DNA of 64,000 bases. Origin: Caballeronia sp. dw_19 (GTDB lineage Bacteria > Pseudomonadota > Gammaproteobacteria > Burkholderiales > Burkholderiaceae). The notes under the pieces were generated by a model that was given only the letters and a program-made list of their open reading frames with translations, ran no database searches and was not told where the DNA came from. Location of the stretch: contig NZ_JAAVUQ010000023.1 of assembly GCF_018449515.1 (NCBI RefSeq), positions 62,001 to 126,000 on the forward strand. Direction: 5' to 3'. Positions 32,523 to 41,197 of the stretch are shown in pieces. A program made the position numbers and the translations under genes. The first letter of the stretch is position 1. Every line of letters starts with the position of its first letter.

Positions 32523-33824
32523 TTACCGCTTATCAATCGCCTTCGCTTCGCGCGGCGTATCGCCGATAAACAACTGACGCGGACGGCCAATCTTCTGTTC
32601 CGGATCAGCGATCATTTCGTTCCACTGCGCAATCCAGCCCACGGTCCGTGCCATTGCAAACACGCACGTAAACATGGCTGTCGGAATACCCAGCGCACGC
32701 TGCACAATACCCGAATAGAAATCAACATTCGGATACAGCTTACGCGACACAAAATACTCGTCTTCCAGCGCGATCTTTTCCAGCGCCATTGCCAGCTTGA
32801 ACAACGGGTCATCATGCAGACCCAGCTCTTCGAGCACTTCATGGCACGTTTCACGCATCAGCTTCGCGCGCGGATCGTAGTTCTTATAAACGCGATGCCC
32901 GAAGCCCATCAGCTTCACGCCCGAATTCTTGTCCTTCACCTGCTTGATGAACTCAGGAATATTATCGACGGAACCGATTTCTTCCAGCATGTTCAGCGCG
33001 GCTTCATTCGCACCGCCATGCGCCGGGCCCCACAAACAAGCAATGCCAGCAGCAATACAAGCAAACGGATTCGCACCCGACGACCCAGCCAAACGCACGG
33101 TCGACGTAGAAGCATTTTGCTCGTGATCCGCATGCAAGATCAAAATACGATCCAGCGCACGCACGAGGACATCATTGACCTTGTACTCTTCGCACGGGTT
33201 CGAGAACATCATGTGCATGAAGTTCGCGCTGTACGACAAATCGTTCTTCGGATAAACGAACGGCTGGCCGATCGTGAACTTGTACGCCATCGCCACCAGC
33301 GTGGGCAGCTTCGCGATCATGCGAATCGCCGACACTTCACGGTGACGCGGGTCGTTGATATTCAGTGAGTCATGATAGAACGCCGACAGCGCACCAACGG
33401 CTGCCACGAGCACCGCCATCGGGTGTGCATCGCGACGGAAACCGCGATAGAAGAAATGCATCTGCTCGTGAACCATCGTGTGCTTCGTGACGGTTTCAAC
33501 GAACTCGGCCTTCTGCTCGACCGTCGGCAGATCGCCGTGCAGCAGCGCGTAGCAGGTCTCGAGAAAGTCCGCCTTGACCGCGAGTTCCTCAATCGGATAC
33601 CCGCGGTACAGCAACTCACCCTTATCGCCGTCGATGTACGTAATTGCGGAATTGCACGCCGCCGTCGACATGAAGCCCGGATCGTACGTGAACTTGCCGG
33701 TCTGGCCGTACAGCTTGCGGATGTCGATTACGTCCGGGCCCAGGGTGCCCTTGTAGATCGGCATTTCAACGCTCGGCGAGTTGTCGCTGAACGATAGCGT
33801 GGCTTTAACATCTGACGGGGTCAT
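32523..33824 (-). CDS. gltA: Citrate synthase
   Basis: 433 residues, the usual length of the type II hexameric enzyme. It condenses acetyl-CoA and oxaloacetate to citrate. Visible motifs include IDGDKGELLYRGYPIEELA, the catalytic His regions LHADHEQNASTSTVR and GPAHGGANEAA, and GFGHRVYKNYDPRAK with the following Asp region. GAGGAT upstream of the ATG is the ribosome site. It is the last gene of the block sdhCDAB-sdhE-gltA, all on the minus strand, and converges on the secretion operon. Confidence 0.97.
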   Translation of the reverse strand: MTPSDVKATLSFSDNSPSVEMPIYKGTLGPDVIDIRKLYGQTGKFTYDPGFMSTAACNSAITYIDGDKGELLYRGYPIEELAVKADFLETCYALLHGDLPTVEQKAEFVETVTKHTMVHEQMHFFYRGFRRDAHPMAVLVAAVGALSAFYHDSLNINDPRHREVSAIRMIAKLPTLVAMAYKFTIGQPFVYPKNDLSYSANFMHMMFSNPCEEYKVNDVLVRALDRILILHADHEQNASTSTVRLAGSSGANPFACIAAGIACLWGPAHGGANEAALNMLEEIGSVDNIPEFIKQVKDKNSGVKLMGFGHRVYKNYDPRAKLMRETCHEVLEELGLHDDPLFKLAMALEKIALEDEYFVSRKLYPNVDFYSGIVQRALGIPTAMFTCVFAMARTVGWIAQWNEMIADPEQKIGRPRQLFIGDTPREAKAIDKR

Positions 33825-33912
33825 AGCACATCCTCAATCGAAGTATGGAAACAGGTTTTCGATAATTCGCACGACTCTTGCACGCGCCGCATGGCTGGCT
33901 CAGTGGACTAAC

Positions 33913-34185
33913 TCAGGCCGAGCGCAGCATCTCCAGCACGCGGCTCATATCCGGCGAGGCCAGTTCGCCTTCCGGTTCCTTGCGTGCCAGCAGCAAGTCC
34001 ATCAGGTCGTTGTCGCCCAGTTCCAGCAGTTTCGTCAAAACACCAACGTCCGCGTCACTGAGGTCATGCTCATATCGGCTGAAAAAACGCTCGAAGATCA
34101 GATCGTTTTCCAGCAGACCGCGCCGCGCGCGCCAGCGAAGGCGTGCGCGGCGTAGAGGGTCGGACTGATGCCCGGAGTCATTCAT
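33913..34185 (-). CDS. sdhE: SdhE, FAD assembly factor of succinate dehydrogenase
   Basis: 90 residues from the ATG at 34185; a longer frame overlaps sdhB. The family motif RRGLLENDLIFERFF contains the RGxxE sequence that attaches FAD covalently to SdhA. It lies between sdhB and gltA, the usual place in betaproteobacteria. Confidence 0.92.
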   Translation of the reverse strand: MNDSGHQSDPLRRARLRWRARRGLLENDLIFERFFSRYEHDLSDADVGVLTKLLELGDNDLMDLLLARKEPEGELASPDMSRVLEMLRSA

Positions 34186-34199
34186 GACACAAGTCCTTC

Positions 34200-34904
34200 T
34201 CAGACAGCGCGGCGCACCATCAATTCTTTGATCTTGCCGATAGCCTTCGTGGGATTCAGTCCCTTCGGGCACACATCGACGCAATTCATGATCGTGTGGC
34301 AACGGAACAGACGGTACGGATCTTCCAGGTTGTCGAGACGTTCACCCGTCGCTTCGTCACGGCTGTCCGCAATGAATCGATAGGCTTGCAACAGGCCCGC
34401 CGGACCTACGAACTTGTCCGGGTTCCACCAAAAGCTCGGGCATGAAGTCGAGCAGCTAGCACACAGGATGCACTCGTACAGGCCGTCGAGCTCGTCGCGC
34501 TCTTCCGGCGTTTGCAGACGCTCTTTTTCCGGCGGCGGCGTGTCGTTGATCAGATACGGCTTGATCGAATGATACTGGTTAAAGAATTGCGTGAAATCGC
34601 AAATCAGGTCACGCACAACAGGCAGGCCCGGCAGCGGACGCAACACAATCTTCTGCGGCAGGTCGTTCATGTTCTGCAAGCAGGCCAGACCGTTCTTGCC
34701 GTTGATGTTCATGGCGTCCGAACCGCACACGCCTTCACGGCACGAACGGCGGAACGACAGCGTTTCGTCGACGGACTTCAGCTTCAGCAGCGCGTCCAGC
34801 AACATGCGTTCGTGCGAGTCGATCTCGATCTCGTACGTCTGCATGCGGGGCGCCGCGTCCTTGTCCGGATCGTAGCGGTAGATTTCAAAAGTACGCTTTG
34901 CCAT
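34200..34904 (-). CDS. sdhB: Succinate dehydrogenase iron-sulfur subunit
   Basis: 234 residues. The N-terminal plant-type 2Fe-2S domain has CREGVCGSDAMNINGKNGLAC; the C-terminal domain has CILCASCSTSCP for the 4Fe-4S cluster and CHTIMNCVDVCPKG for the 3Fe-4S cluster. It passes electrons from SdhA to the quinone site in SdhCD. It starts 15 bases after sdhA. Confidence 0.97.
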   Translation of the reverse strand: MAKRTFEIYRYDPDKDAAPRMQTYEIEIDSHERMLLDALLKLKSVDETLSFRRSCREGVCGSDAMNINGKNGLACLQNMNDLPQKIVLRPLPGLPVVRDLICDFTQFFNQYHSIKPYLINDTPPPEKERLQTPEERDELDGLYECILCASCSTSCPSFWWNPDKFVGPAGLLQAYRFIADSRDEATGERLDNLEDPYRLFRCHTIMNCVDVCPKGLNPTKAIGKIKELMVRRAV

Positions 34905-34919
34905 TTCGATTTCCTTGCC

Positions 34920-36698
34920 TTAGAAGGTACGCGCTTTCGGCGGCACCGATTCGACCGTCAGCGGCGTCATGTGCACCGGCTTGTAATCGAGCTTGTCGCC
35001 TTCGCTGAACCACAGCGTGTGCTTCATCCAGTTCTCGTCGTCGCGGACTTCGAAGTCGCTTTGCGCATGCGCACCGCGGCTTTCCTTGCGCGCTTCAGCC
35101 GAAATCATGGTCGCACGCGCCACTTCGATCAGGTTCGCGAGTTCCAGCGCTTCGACCTTCGCGGTGTTGAAGACCTTCGACTTGTCCTTCAAATGCACGT
35201 GCTTCACGCGCTCGGACAATTCCTTGATCTTGTCCACGCCTTCCGCCAACAGCTTCGACGTGCGGAACACGCCGGCATGCGCCTGCATGGTCGCGCGAAT
35301 GTCGTTAGCGATCGATTGCGTGTATTCGCCCGACGACGAGTTCTCCAGCACGGCGAGGCGTTCAAGCGCGGCGTCGGCGGCATCGGCCGGCAACGGCTTG
35401 TGTTCCTTCATTTCCAGCGCATGCTTGATGATGTGGTTGCCGGCCGCGCGGCCAAACACCACCAAGTCCAGCAGCGAGTTCGTGCCCAGGCGGTTCGCGC
35501 CGTGCACCGACACGCACGAACATTCTCCGACCGCGTAGAAGCCGTTGACCGGCTCTTCGTAGCCGCCCTTCAGCGTACCCACGACCTGGCCGTGAATGTT
35601 CGTAGGAATGCCGCCCATCTGGTAATGGATGGTCGGCACGACCGGGATCGGTTCCTTGATGCAGTCCACGTTCGCGAATTTCATCGCGATCTCGCGGATC
35701 GACGGGAGACGTTTCATGATGGTCTCGGCGCCGATGTGCGACAGGTCCAGCAAGACGTGGTCTTTGTTCGGACCCACGCCGCGGCCTTCCTTGATTTCCT
35801 GGTCCATCGAACGCGAAACGAAGTCGCGCGGCGCCAGATCCTTCAGCGTCGGCGCATAGCGTTCCATGAAGCGCTCGCCGTCGGAATTGCGCAGGATGCC
35901 GCCTTCGCCGCGTACGCCTTCGGTAATCAGCACACCCGCGCCGGCCACGCCAGTCGGGTGGAATTGCCAGAATTCCATGTCCTGCAAAGCGATGCCCGAG
36001 CGGGCCGCCATGCCGAGGCCGTCGCCGGTATTGATGAACGCGTTGGTCGATGCCGCGAAGATCCGGCCCGCGCCGCCCGTGGCGAACAACGTGGTCTTGC
36101 CTTCGAGAATGTGGACGTCGCCCGTTTCCATTTCCATGGCAGTCACGCCGAGCACGTCGCCGTCGGCGTCGCGGATCAGGTCCAGCGCCATCCATTCAAC
36201 GAAGAAGTGCGTCTTGGCTGCGACGTTCTGCTGATACAGCGTGTGCAGCAACGCGTGGCCGGTACGGTCGGCGGCGGCGCATGCACGCTGCACCGGCTTT
36301 TCGCCGTAGTTCGCCGTGTGGCCGCCGAACGGACGCTGGTAAATCGTGCCGTCGGCGTTACGGTCGAACGGCATGCCCATGTGTTCGAGTTCGTAGACGG
36401 CGCCGGGCGCTTCGCGGCACATGAATTCGATCGCATCCTGGTCGCCGAGCCAGTCGGAGCCCTTGATGGTGTCGTAGAAGTGGTAATGCCAGTTGTCTTC
36501 GCTCATGTTGCCGAGCGACGCGCCAATACCGCCTTGAGCCGCGACGGTGTGCGAACGCGTCGGGAACACCTTCGACAGCACCGCGACCGACAGACCCGCG
36601 CGAGCGAGTTGCAGTGACGCGCGCATGCCGGAACCACCTGCGCCTACGATAACTACGTCGAAACGGCGACGCGGCAGGGACGTTTTAATTGCAGCCAT
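34920..36698 (-). CDS. sdhA: Succinate dehydrogenase flavoprotein subunit
   Basis: 592 residues. FAD-binding VVIVGAGGSGMRASLQLA, the covalent-FAD His in PTRSHTVAAQGG, active-site regions HPTGVAGAGVLITEGVRGEG and GEGGILRNSDGERFMERYAP, and the GANRLGTNSLLDLVVFGR motif. It oxidises succinate to fumarate at the inner membrane. It follows sdhD by three bases and needs SdhE for flavinylation. Confidence 0.97.
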   Translation of the reverse strand: MAAIKTSLPRRRFDVVIVGAGGSGMRASLQLARAGLSVAVLSKVFPTRSHTVAAQGGIGASLGNMSEDNWHYHFYDTIKGSDWLGDQDAIEFMCREAPGAVYELEHMGMPFDRNADGTIYQRPFGGHTANYGEKPVQRACAAADRTGHALLHTLYQQNVAAKTHFFVEWMALDLIRDADGDVLGVTAMEMETGDVHILEGKTTLFATGGAGRIFAASTNAFINTGDGLGMAARSGIALQDMEFWQFHPTGVAGAGVLITEGVRGEGGILRNSDGERFMERYAPTLKDLAPRDFVSRSMDQEIKEGRGVGPNKDHVLLDLSHIGAETIMKRLPSIREIAMKFANVDCIKEPIPVVPTIHYQMGGIPTNIHGQVVGTLKGGYEEPVNGFYAVGECSCVSVHGANRLGTNSLLDLVVFGRAAGNHIIKHALEMKEHKPLPADAADAALERLAVLENSSSGEYTQSIANDIRATMQAHAGVFRTSKLLAEGVDKIKELSERVKHVHLKDKSKVFNTAKVEALELANLIEVARATMISAEARKESRGAHAQSDFEVRDDENWMKHTLWFSEGDKLDYKPVHMTPLTVESVPPKARTF

Positions 36699-36701
36699 TC
36701 T

Positions 36702-37076
36702 TTACACTCTCCAGAGAATCTGTGCCGCGTAGCCGATACAGCCGACCAGCCAGAGGATCGTCGCCACTTGCAGGAACAGGCGCAAGCCGACCGGCTTCAC
36801 GTAGTCCATCCAGATGTCCCGGATGCCAACCCACGCGTGATAGAAGAGCGAGAGCAGCGCGACAAACGTCGCGAGCTTCATCCATTGCATGGCGAATATG
36901 GATGCCCAGCCGTCGTACGAAAAATCACGCGCACCGAAAAACCAGAACAGCAGGACCAGCGTGTACAGGGCCATCACGACGGCGGTAATGCGTTGCGCCA
37001 GCCAGTCGCGCAAGCCGTAATGCGCGCCAACGACGAGGCGCTTGGGACCGATTCGATTGTTGTTATTCGCTGCCAT
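36702..37076 (-). CDS. sdhD: Succinate dehydrogenase membrane anchor SdhD
   Basis: 124 residues with three membrane segments (ITAVVMALYTLVLLFWFFGA, WMKLATFVALLSLFYHAWVG, LFLQVATILWLVGCIGYAA). FYHAWVGIRDIWMDY carries the conserved His and Asp/Tyr near haem and quinone. Two bases separate it from sdhC. Confidence 0.93.
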   Translation of the reverse strand: MAANNNNRIGPKRLVVGAHYGLRDWLAQRITAVVMALYTLVLLFWFFGARDFSYDGWASIFAMQWMKLATFVALLSLFYHAWVGIRDIWMDYVKPVGLRLFLQVATILWLVGCIGYAAQILWRV

Positions 37077-37078
37077 TC

Positions 37079-37489
37079 TCAGAAGGCTCCGAAGAGTTTA
37101 AGCGCAACGACGATTGTCAGCAGAGATGACACCGTGAGGACGACGATGGACGTCTGCTTGCCGCCTTCCTTGCTCACTGCGCGATGGGTATCGAGCAGCA
37201 GGAAGCGGATGCCTGCGCAAAAGTGGAACAGGAAGGACCACGAAAGCACGAGGACGACGATCTTGACGAGGGGATTGGCGAGAAAGCCCTTGAAGGAGTC
37301 GAAACTAATCTCCGACGTCAGGCTTTGGTCCAGCAGATAGAGCAGAAACGGCAGCGATACGAATAGAAGCAGACCACTGATACGGTGAAGAATTGAAACC
37401 TTCCCCGCTAGTGGCAAGCGGTAGGTTGCTAGCTGAGCAATTCCGATATTCCGGTACTCAGGTCTTGGTTTTTTTACGGCTTCAGCCAT
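37079..37489 (-). CDS. sdhC: Succinate dehydrogenase cytochrome b556 subunit
   Basis: About 136 residues from the ATG at 37489 (AEAVKKPRPEY); a start eight codons earlier is less likely. SILHRISGLLLFVSLPFLLY is the SdhC signature and SFLFHFCAGIRFLLLDTH holds the haem-ligand His. Three membrane segments. First gene of the sdh operon, with its promoter probably between 37490 and 37640. Confidence 0.94.
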   Translation of the reverse strand: MAEAVKKPRPEYRNIGIAQLATYRLPLAGKVSILHRISGLLLFVSLPFLLYLLDQSLTSEISFDSFKGFLANPLVKIVVLVLSWSFLFHFCAGIRFLLLDTHRAVSKEGGKQTSIVVLTVSSLLTIVVALKLFGAF

Positions 37490-37645
37490 GCTAGACCCCA
37501 ACTTTGTTATCACACTAGTCCGCGATTTTAGCGCCTTTTTATATCGCGCTGCAGCGAAATGCCGCGCAAGAGGCTATTGCTGATCGCGTGAGAAAGGCTT
37601 TTAAGGCGCCCCTTGGGTTCGCCGCCAAGCCATCCACGTCCCGTT

Positions 37646-38434
37646 TCAACTCAAATCGTTTTGATAGTAATAGCCGTTCGTGACATACCACCCGCGCCGC
37701 ACTTCCACCGGCCGGTCGCCATACGTGTACGACACCCGCTCGACCGACAACAGCGGCGACCCGACGGCCACGCCAAGCAATTCCGCGACTGTGCCGTCCG
37801 CGCCCACCGCCCTGATTTTCTCCGATGCCCGGATCATGCGCGTGCCGAATTCCGTTTCGAACATTGCATAAAGCGGGCCTTTGTAATCCGCCAGGCGCTC
37901 AGCCGTCAGCCCGCGGAAAACCGCGCCGGGTAACCAGATTTCGTCCAGAACGGTGGTTTCACCGTCGAATTGCAGCAAGCGTTTGATACACACGACGGGG
38001 TCGGCCGGCTTCAGGTCCAGTTGGCGAGCGATCTCGGCGGGTGCGCGCAAACGGCGGCACTCCAGCAATCGGCTCACGTGGGGATGAAGGTCGCCGTCTT
38101 CCGGCAGTAACCGGAGAAAGCGGAACTGTACGCGATCTTCGTTGTGCGTTGCAACAAAGGTACCCTTGCCCTGACGGCGCACGAGCAGGTTGCCGGCGGC
38201 GAGTTCGTCAATGGCTTTGCGCACCGTCCCCTGGCTCACCTTGTAGCGGGCCGCGAGTTCGACTTCGCTGGGGATCATTTCGCCGGGCTTCCATTCGCCC
38301 GATTCAAGCCCTTGGGTAATCAGGGCCTTGATCTGCTGGTATAGCGGGCTGAACGTCGGCGACGAAGCGGGCACGACTTCCGTCGCGCCGGCTGCGCCCG
38401 GAAGGTTCGTGGTGCTCGCTGGGTTCGAATTCAT
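37646..38434 (-). CDS. GntR/HutC-family regulator of TCA genes (SdcR-like)
   Basis: 262 residues. GntR winged-helix domain at about 30-95 (PLYQQIKALITQGLESGEW, PGEMIPSEVELAARYKVSQG, TVRKAIDELAAGNLLVRRQG) and a UTRA ligand-binding domain to the end (ERLADYKGPLYAMFETEFG, VAVGSPLLSVERVSYTYGD). A perfect 20-bp palindrome lies 56 bases upstream of the start and is the likely operator. Its place between sdh/gltA and mdh matches a predicted betaproteobacterial regulator of succinate dehydrogenase and citrate synthase that I recall as SdcR; the effector is unknown. Confidence 0.85.
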   Translation of the reverse strand: MNSNPASTTNLPGAAGATEVVPASSPTFSPLYQQIKALITQGLESGEWKPGEMIPSEVELAARYKVSQGTVRKAIDELAAGNLLVRRQGKGTFVATHNEDRVQFRFLRLLPEDGDLHPHVSRLLECRRLRAPAEIARQLDLKPADPVVCIKRLLQFDGETTVLDEIWLPGAVFRGLTAERLADYKGPLYAMFETEFGTRMIRASEKIRAVGADGTVAELLGVAVGSPLLSVERVSYTYGDRPVEVRRGWYVTNGYYYQNDLS

Positions 38435-38489
38435 GCGCGCATTTCATCATAAAGCGCCGAGCCGCGTCTAGCGTTTTCCCGGACATTCC

Positions 38490-38509
38490 TATGTCTTATA
38501 TAAGACATA
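38490..38509. promoter_or_regulatory. Perfect 20-bp palindromic operator of the GntR regulator
   Basis: TATGTCTTATATAAGACATA reads the same on both strands. It lies between the GntR gene and the mdh promoter, eight bases before that promoter's -35 box, so one bound dimer could control both directions. Confidence 0.8.
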
Positions 38510-38517
38510 TGATACGG

Positions 38518-38546
38518 TTGACTTTGCCTTGATCGAATCCTACACT
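38518..38546 (+). promoter_or_regulatory. mdh: Sigma-70 promoter toward mdh
   Basis: TTGACT and TACACT separated by 17 bases. It is about 450 bases upstream of the mdh start. Confidence 0.6.
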
Positions 38547-38994
38547 CCTTGGCGAGCAAGGGTTTGCGGGATGCTGCGTGTGTCATGCGGCGCACCCGGT
38601 GCGTCGGCCAGCCTAGCGCTGGTCACCAGAACGCCCTGCCGCTCACCGCCTCAAGCCGAACGGCTTTCGTGTTCGCTGCCGCTGCCAGTGCCCCGCTCTT
38701 GCAACGCCCGCGCGCCCTCGAAAACGCGACGCATGAGGTGTTGCGCGGCGCTGAACCAGCAGGATCCAGCGCAAATTCCCATGCTCGCAGAGCCAGATTC
38801 CCAGCACGAGGGTTGGGCTGCGATTGCCGGCATGCTACCGGAAAGACAATGACAATCTCGCTTCAGGCGCGGCGCCATTGGATTTTCGGGGCGGCCCGCG
38901 CAGTTCGATTCACATGCTTCATCAACGCTTCGCGTAACGCGCCTAAAATGGCGTTTTCCCCTAGCGTTTCACGCACCGTTCAGGAGTGTTCTCA
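38547..38994 (+). other. Long leader between the promoter and mdh
   Basis: About 450 bases without a supported gene. Short open frames exist but have no family likeness and unlikely composition. AGGAG at 38982-38986 is the mdh ribosome site. The stretch could be a long 5' leader or hide a second promoter nearer mdh. Confidence 0.5.
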
Positions 38995-39981
38995 ATGGCT
39001 AAGTCCGCAAAGCGCGTTGCCGTCACCGGCGCCGCAGGTCAAATCGGTTACTCGCTGCTGTTCCGCATCGCCAATGGCGACCTGCTAGGCAAGGATCAGC
39101 CGGTCATCCTTCAGTTGCTCGACCTGCCGCAGGCGCAAGGCGCCGTCAAGGGCGTTGTCATGGAACTGGAAGACTGCGCGTTCCCGTTGCTGGCCGGCGT
39201 GGTCGTCACCGACGACCCGAAGGTCGCGTTCAAGGACGCCGACGTCGCGTTGCTGGTCGGCGCCCGTCCCCGTTCGAAGGGCATGGAGCGCAAGGACCTG
39301 CTGTCCGCTAACGCCGAAATCTTCACGGTGCAAGGCAAGGCGCTCAATGAAGTGGCAAGCCGCGACATCAAGGTGCTCGTGGTCGGCAACCCGGCCAACA
39401 CGAACGCGTATATCGCGATGAAGTCAGCGCCGGATCTGCCGAAGAAGAATTTCACGGCCATGCTGCGTCTGGACCACAACCGCGCGCTGTCGCAACTGGC
39501 ATCGAAGTCGGGCAAGCCGGTTGCTGCTATCGAAAAGCTGGCTGTGTGGGGCAATCACTCGCCGACCATGTACCCGGATTTCCGTTTCGCTACGGTGGAA
39601 GGCGAGTCGCTGACCAAGCTGATCAGTGACGACGAATGGAACCGCAACACGTTTATCCCGACCGTCGGCAAGCGCGGCGCGGCGATCATCGAAGCGCGTG
39701 GTTTGTCGTCGGCGGCGTCGGCAGCCAACGCGGCTATCGACCACGTGCGTGACTGGGTGCTGGGCACGAACGGCAAGTGGGTCACCATGGGCATTCCGTC
39801 TGATGGTTCGTATGAAATCCCGGAAGACATCATCTACGGTGTCCCCGTGACGTGCGAAAACGGCGAATACAAGCGTGTTGAAGGCCTGGAAATCGACGCG
39901 TTCTCGCGCGAGAAAATGACCGGCACGCTGAACGAATTGCTCGAAGAGCGTGAAGGCGTTGCGCATCTGCTGGGCAAGTAA
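38995..39981 (+). CDS. mdh: Malate dehydrogenase
   Basis: 328 residues from the ATG with AGGAG eight bases upstream; an in-frame GTG three codons earlier overlaps that site. NAD-binding VAVTGAAGQIGYSLLFRI, mobile-loop arginines in GARPRSKGMERKDL, VVGNPANTNAYIA, and the catalytic His in LAVWGNHSPTMYPD. It oxidises malate to oxaloacetate. First gene of the rightward metabolic block. Confidence 0.97.
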   Translation: MAKSAKRVAVTGAAGQIGYSLLFRIANGDLLGKDQPVILQLLDLPQAQGAVKGVVMELEDCAFPLLAGVVVTDDPKVAFKDADVALLVGARPRSKGMERKDLLSANAEIFTVQGKALNEVASRDIKVLVVGNPANTNAYIAMKSAPDLPKKNFTAMLRLDHNRALSQLASKSGKPVAAIEKLAVWGNHSPTMYPDFRFATVEGESLTKLISDDEWNRNTFIPTVGKRGAAIIEARGLSSAASAANAAIDHVRDWVLGTNGKWVTMGIPSDGSYEIPEDIIYGVPVTCENGEYKRVEGLEIDAFSREKMTGTLNELLEEREGVAHLLGK

Positions 39982-40002
39982 GCGGGTCTGGCAGTCTTTG
40001 CG

Positions 40003-40035
40003 TTTCACGCGAGTTTCACGCGAGTTTCACGTGAG
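40003..40035. repeat. Three tandem 11-bp repeats
   Basis: TTTCACGCGAG twice and TTTCACGTGAG once, in the 190-base gap between mdh and the CitE-like gene. Function unknown. Confidence 0.8.
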
Positions 40036-40171
40036 CGCCTGGCCACAAGGCCGGCGCTCGCTGCTGATTCGAGTGCGTTTGGCATCTGGCGTCTGAAGGC
40101 GCCTTGAAGAACGTCCGAACCCACCCGAATCCGCCGTTTCCACCCTCTTTACAAGCAACCCGACGCCGACG

Positions 40172-41167
40172 ATGCGCGCTCTCACCCCCGCCGAAGTTCT
40201 GTTTGAAGGCGACGTTCCACCTGCCGTGATGCCCCCTTGCGATCACTATGCAGGAAGCGAAAAGCTGATCAGGAAATCGCTCGCCCTGCAGGCGCAACTC
40301 GGCCCGGTGTTTGATGTCACGCTCGATTGCGAGGACGGCGCGCAAGTCGGTCAGGAAGCGTCGCACGCCGAGTTGGTGGCGTCGTTTCTGGGCAGCGAGG
40401 ACGACCGCTTCGGCCGCGTCGGCGTGCGTATTCACGACTTCCAGAACCGCGCGTGGCGCGACGACGTGCGCATCATCCTGCGCGCCGCCAAAAAAGCGCC
40501 CGCCTATATCACGCTGCCCAAGATTCGCAGCGTCTTCGATGCCGTCGAGATGGTTGCGTTCATCGAAGCGTCGCGGTGTGAGCTTGGGATCAAGCACGCT
40601 ATTCCGTGCCAGTTGCTGATCGAAACGCATGGCGCGCTGGCCGAGGTCTTCGAACTCGCGGCGCTTCCGGGCGTCGAAGCGCTGAGCTTCGGGCTGATGG
40701 ACTTTGTGTCGGCGCATAACGGCGCGATCCCCGACACCGCGATGCGCTCGCCCGGCCAGTTCGATCATCCGCTCGTGCGGCGCGCGAAACTCGAGATCGC
40801 GGCGGCTTGCCACGCGCATGGCAAGGTGGCGTCGCATAACGTCTCCACCGAAGTGCGCGATATGAGCGTGGTCGCGGGCGACGCCCAGCGCGCCCGGAAC
40901 GAGTTTGGCTACACGCGCATGTGGAGCATTCACCCGGATCAGATCCGGCCGATCGTCGATGCCTTCCTGCCGCGGCAAGATGAGATTGCGACCGCCACGG
41001 CGATTTTGCTCGCCGCGCAAAACGCGCAGTGGGGACCGACGCGGTATCAGGACACGCTGCACGATCGTGCGAGTTATCGATATTACTGGTCAGTGCTGCG
41101 CCGCGCGAAAGCGTCGGCACAGGCGCTGCCCGAAGGCGCGGAGACGCTTTTTTCACAAGACAAGTAA
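40172..41167 (+). CDS. CitE-like HpcH/HpaI aldolase/citrate lyase family protein
   Basis: 331 residues with the CitE TIM-barrel motifs: PVFDVTLDCEDGAQVG with the metal-binding acids, RVGVRIHDFQNRAWRDD, ITLPKIRS, LIETHGALAEVFELAALPG, and a C-terminal MWSIHPDQIRPIVDAF. These enzymes cleave or thioesterify acyl-CoA compounds such as malyl- or citramalyl-CoA; there are no CitD or CitF genes nearby, so a true citrate lyase is unlikely. Its place between mdh and prpC suggests a role in C3-C4 acid metabolism. Confidence 0.88.
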   Translation: MRALTPAEVLFEGDVPPAVMPPCDHYAGSEKLIRKSLALQAQLGPVFDVTLDCEDGAQVGQEASHAELVASFLGSEDDRFGRVGVRIHDFQNRAWRDDVRIILRAAKKAPAYITLPKIRSVFDAVEMVAFIEASRCELGIKHAIPCQLLIETHGALAEVFELAALPGVEALSFGLMDFVSAHNGAIPDTAMRSPGQFDHPLVRRAKLEIAAACHAHGKVASHNVSTEVRDMSVVAGDAQRARNEFGYTRMWSIHPDQIRPIVDAFLPRQDEIATATAILLAAQNAQWGPTRYQDTLHDRASYRYYWSVLRRAKASAQALPEGAETLFSQDK

Positions 41168-41197
41168 CGCGTTCTACATATCAGGAGACTGGGTCGA

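Noticed and set aside
34512..36617. A 701-residue plus-strand open frame opposite sdhA/sdhB.
   Set aside because: Shadow of well-recognised sdh genes with no family motif.
38529..38852. A 107-residue gene upstream of mdh.
   Set aside because: No family likeness, a Cys/Arg/Ser-rich shadow-like composition and a start inside a likely promoter.
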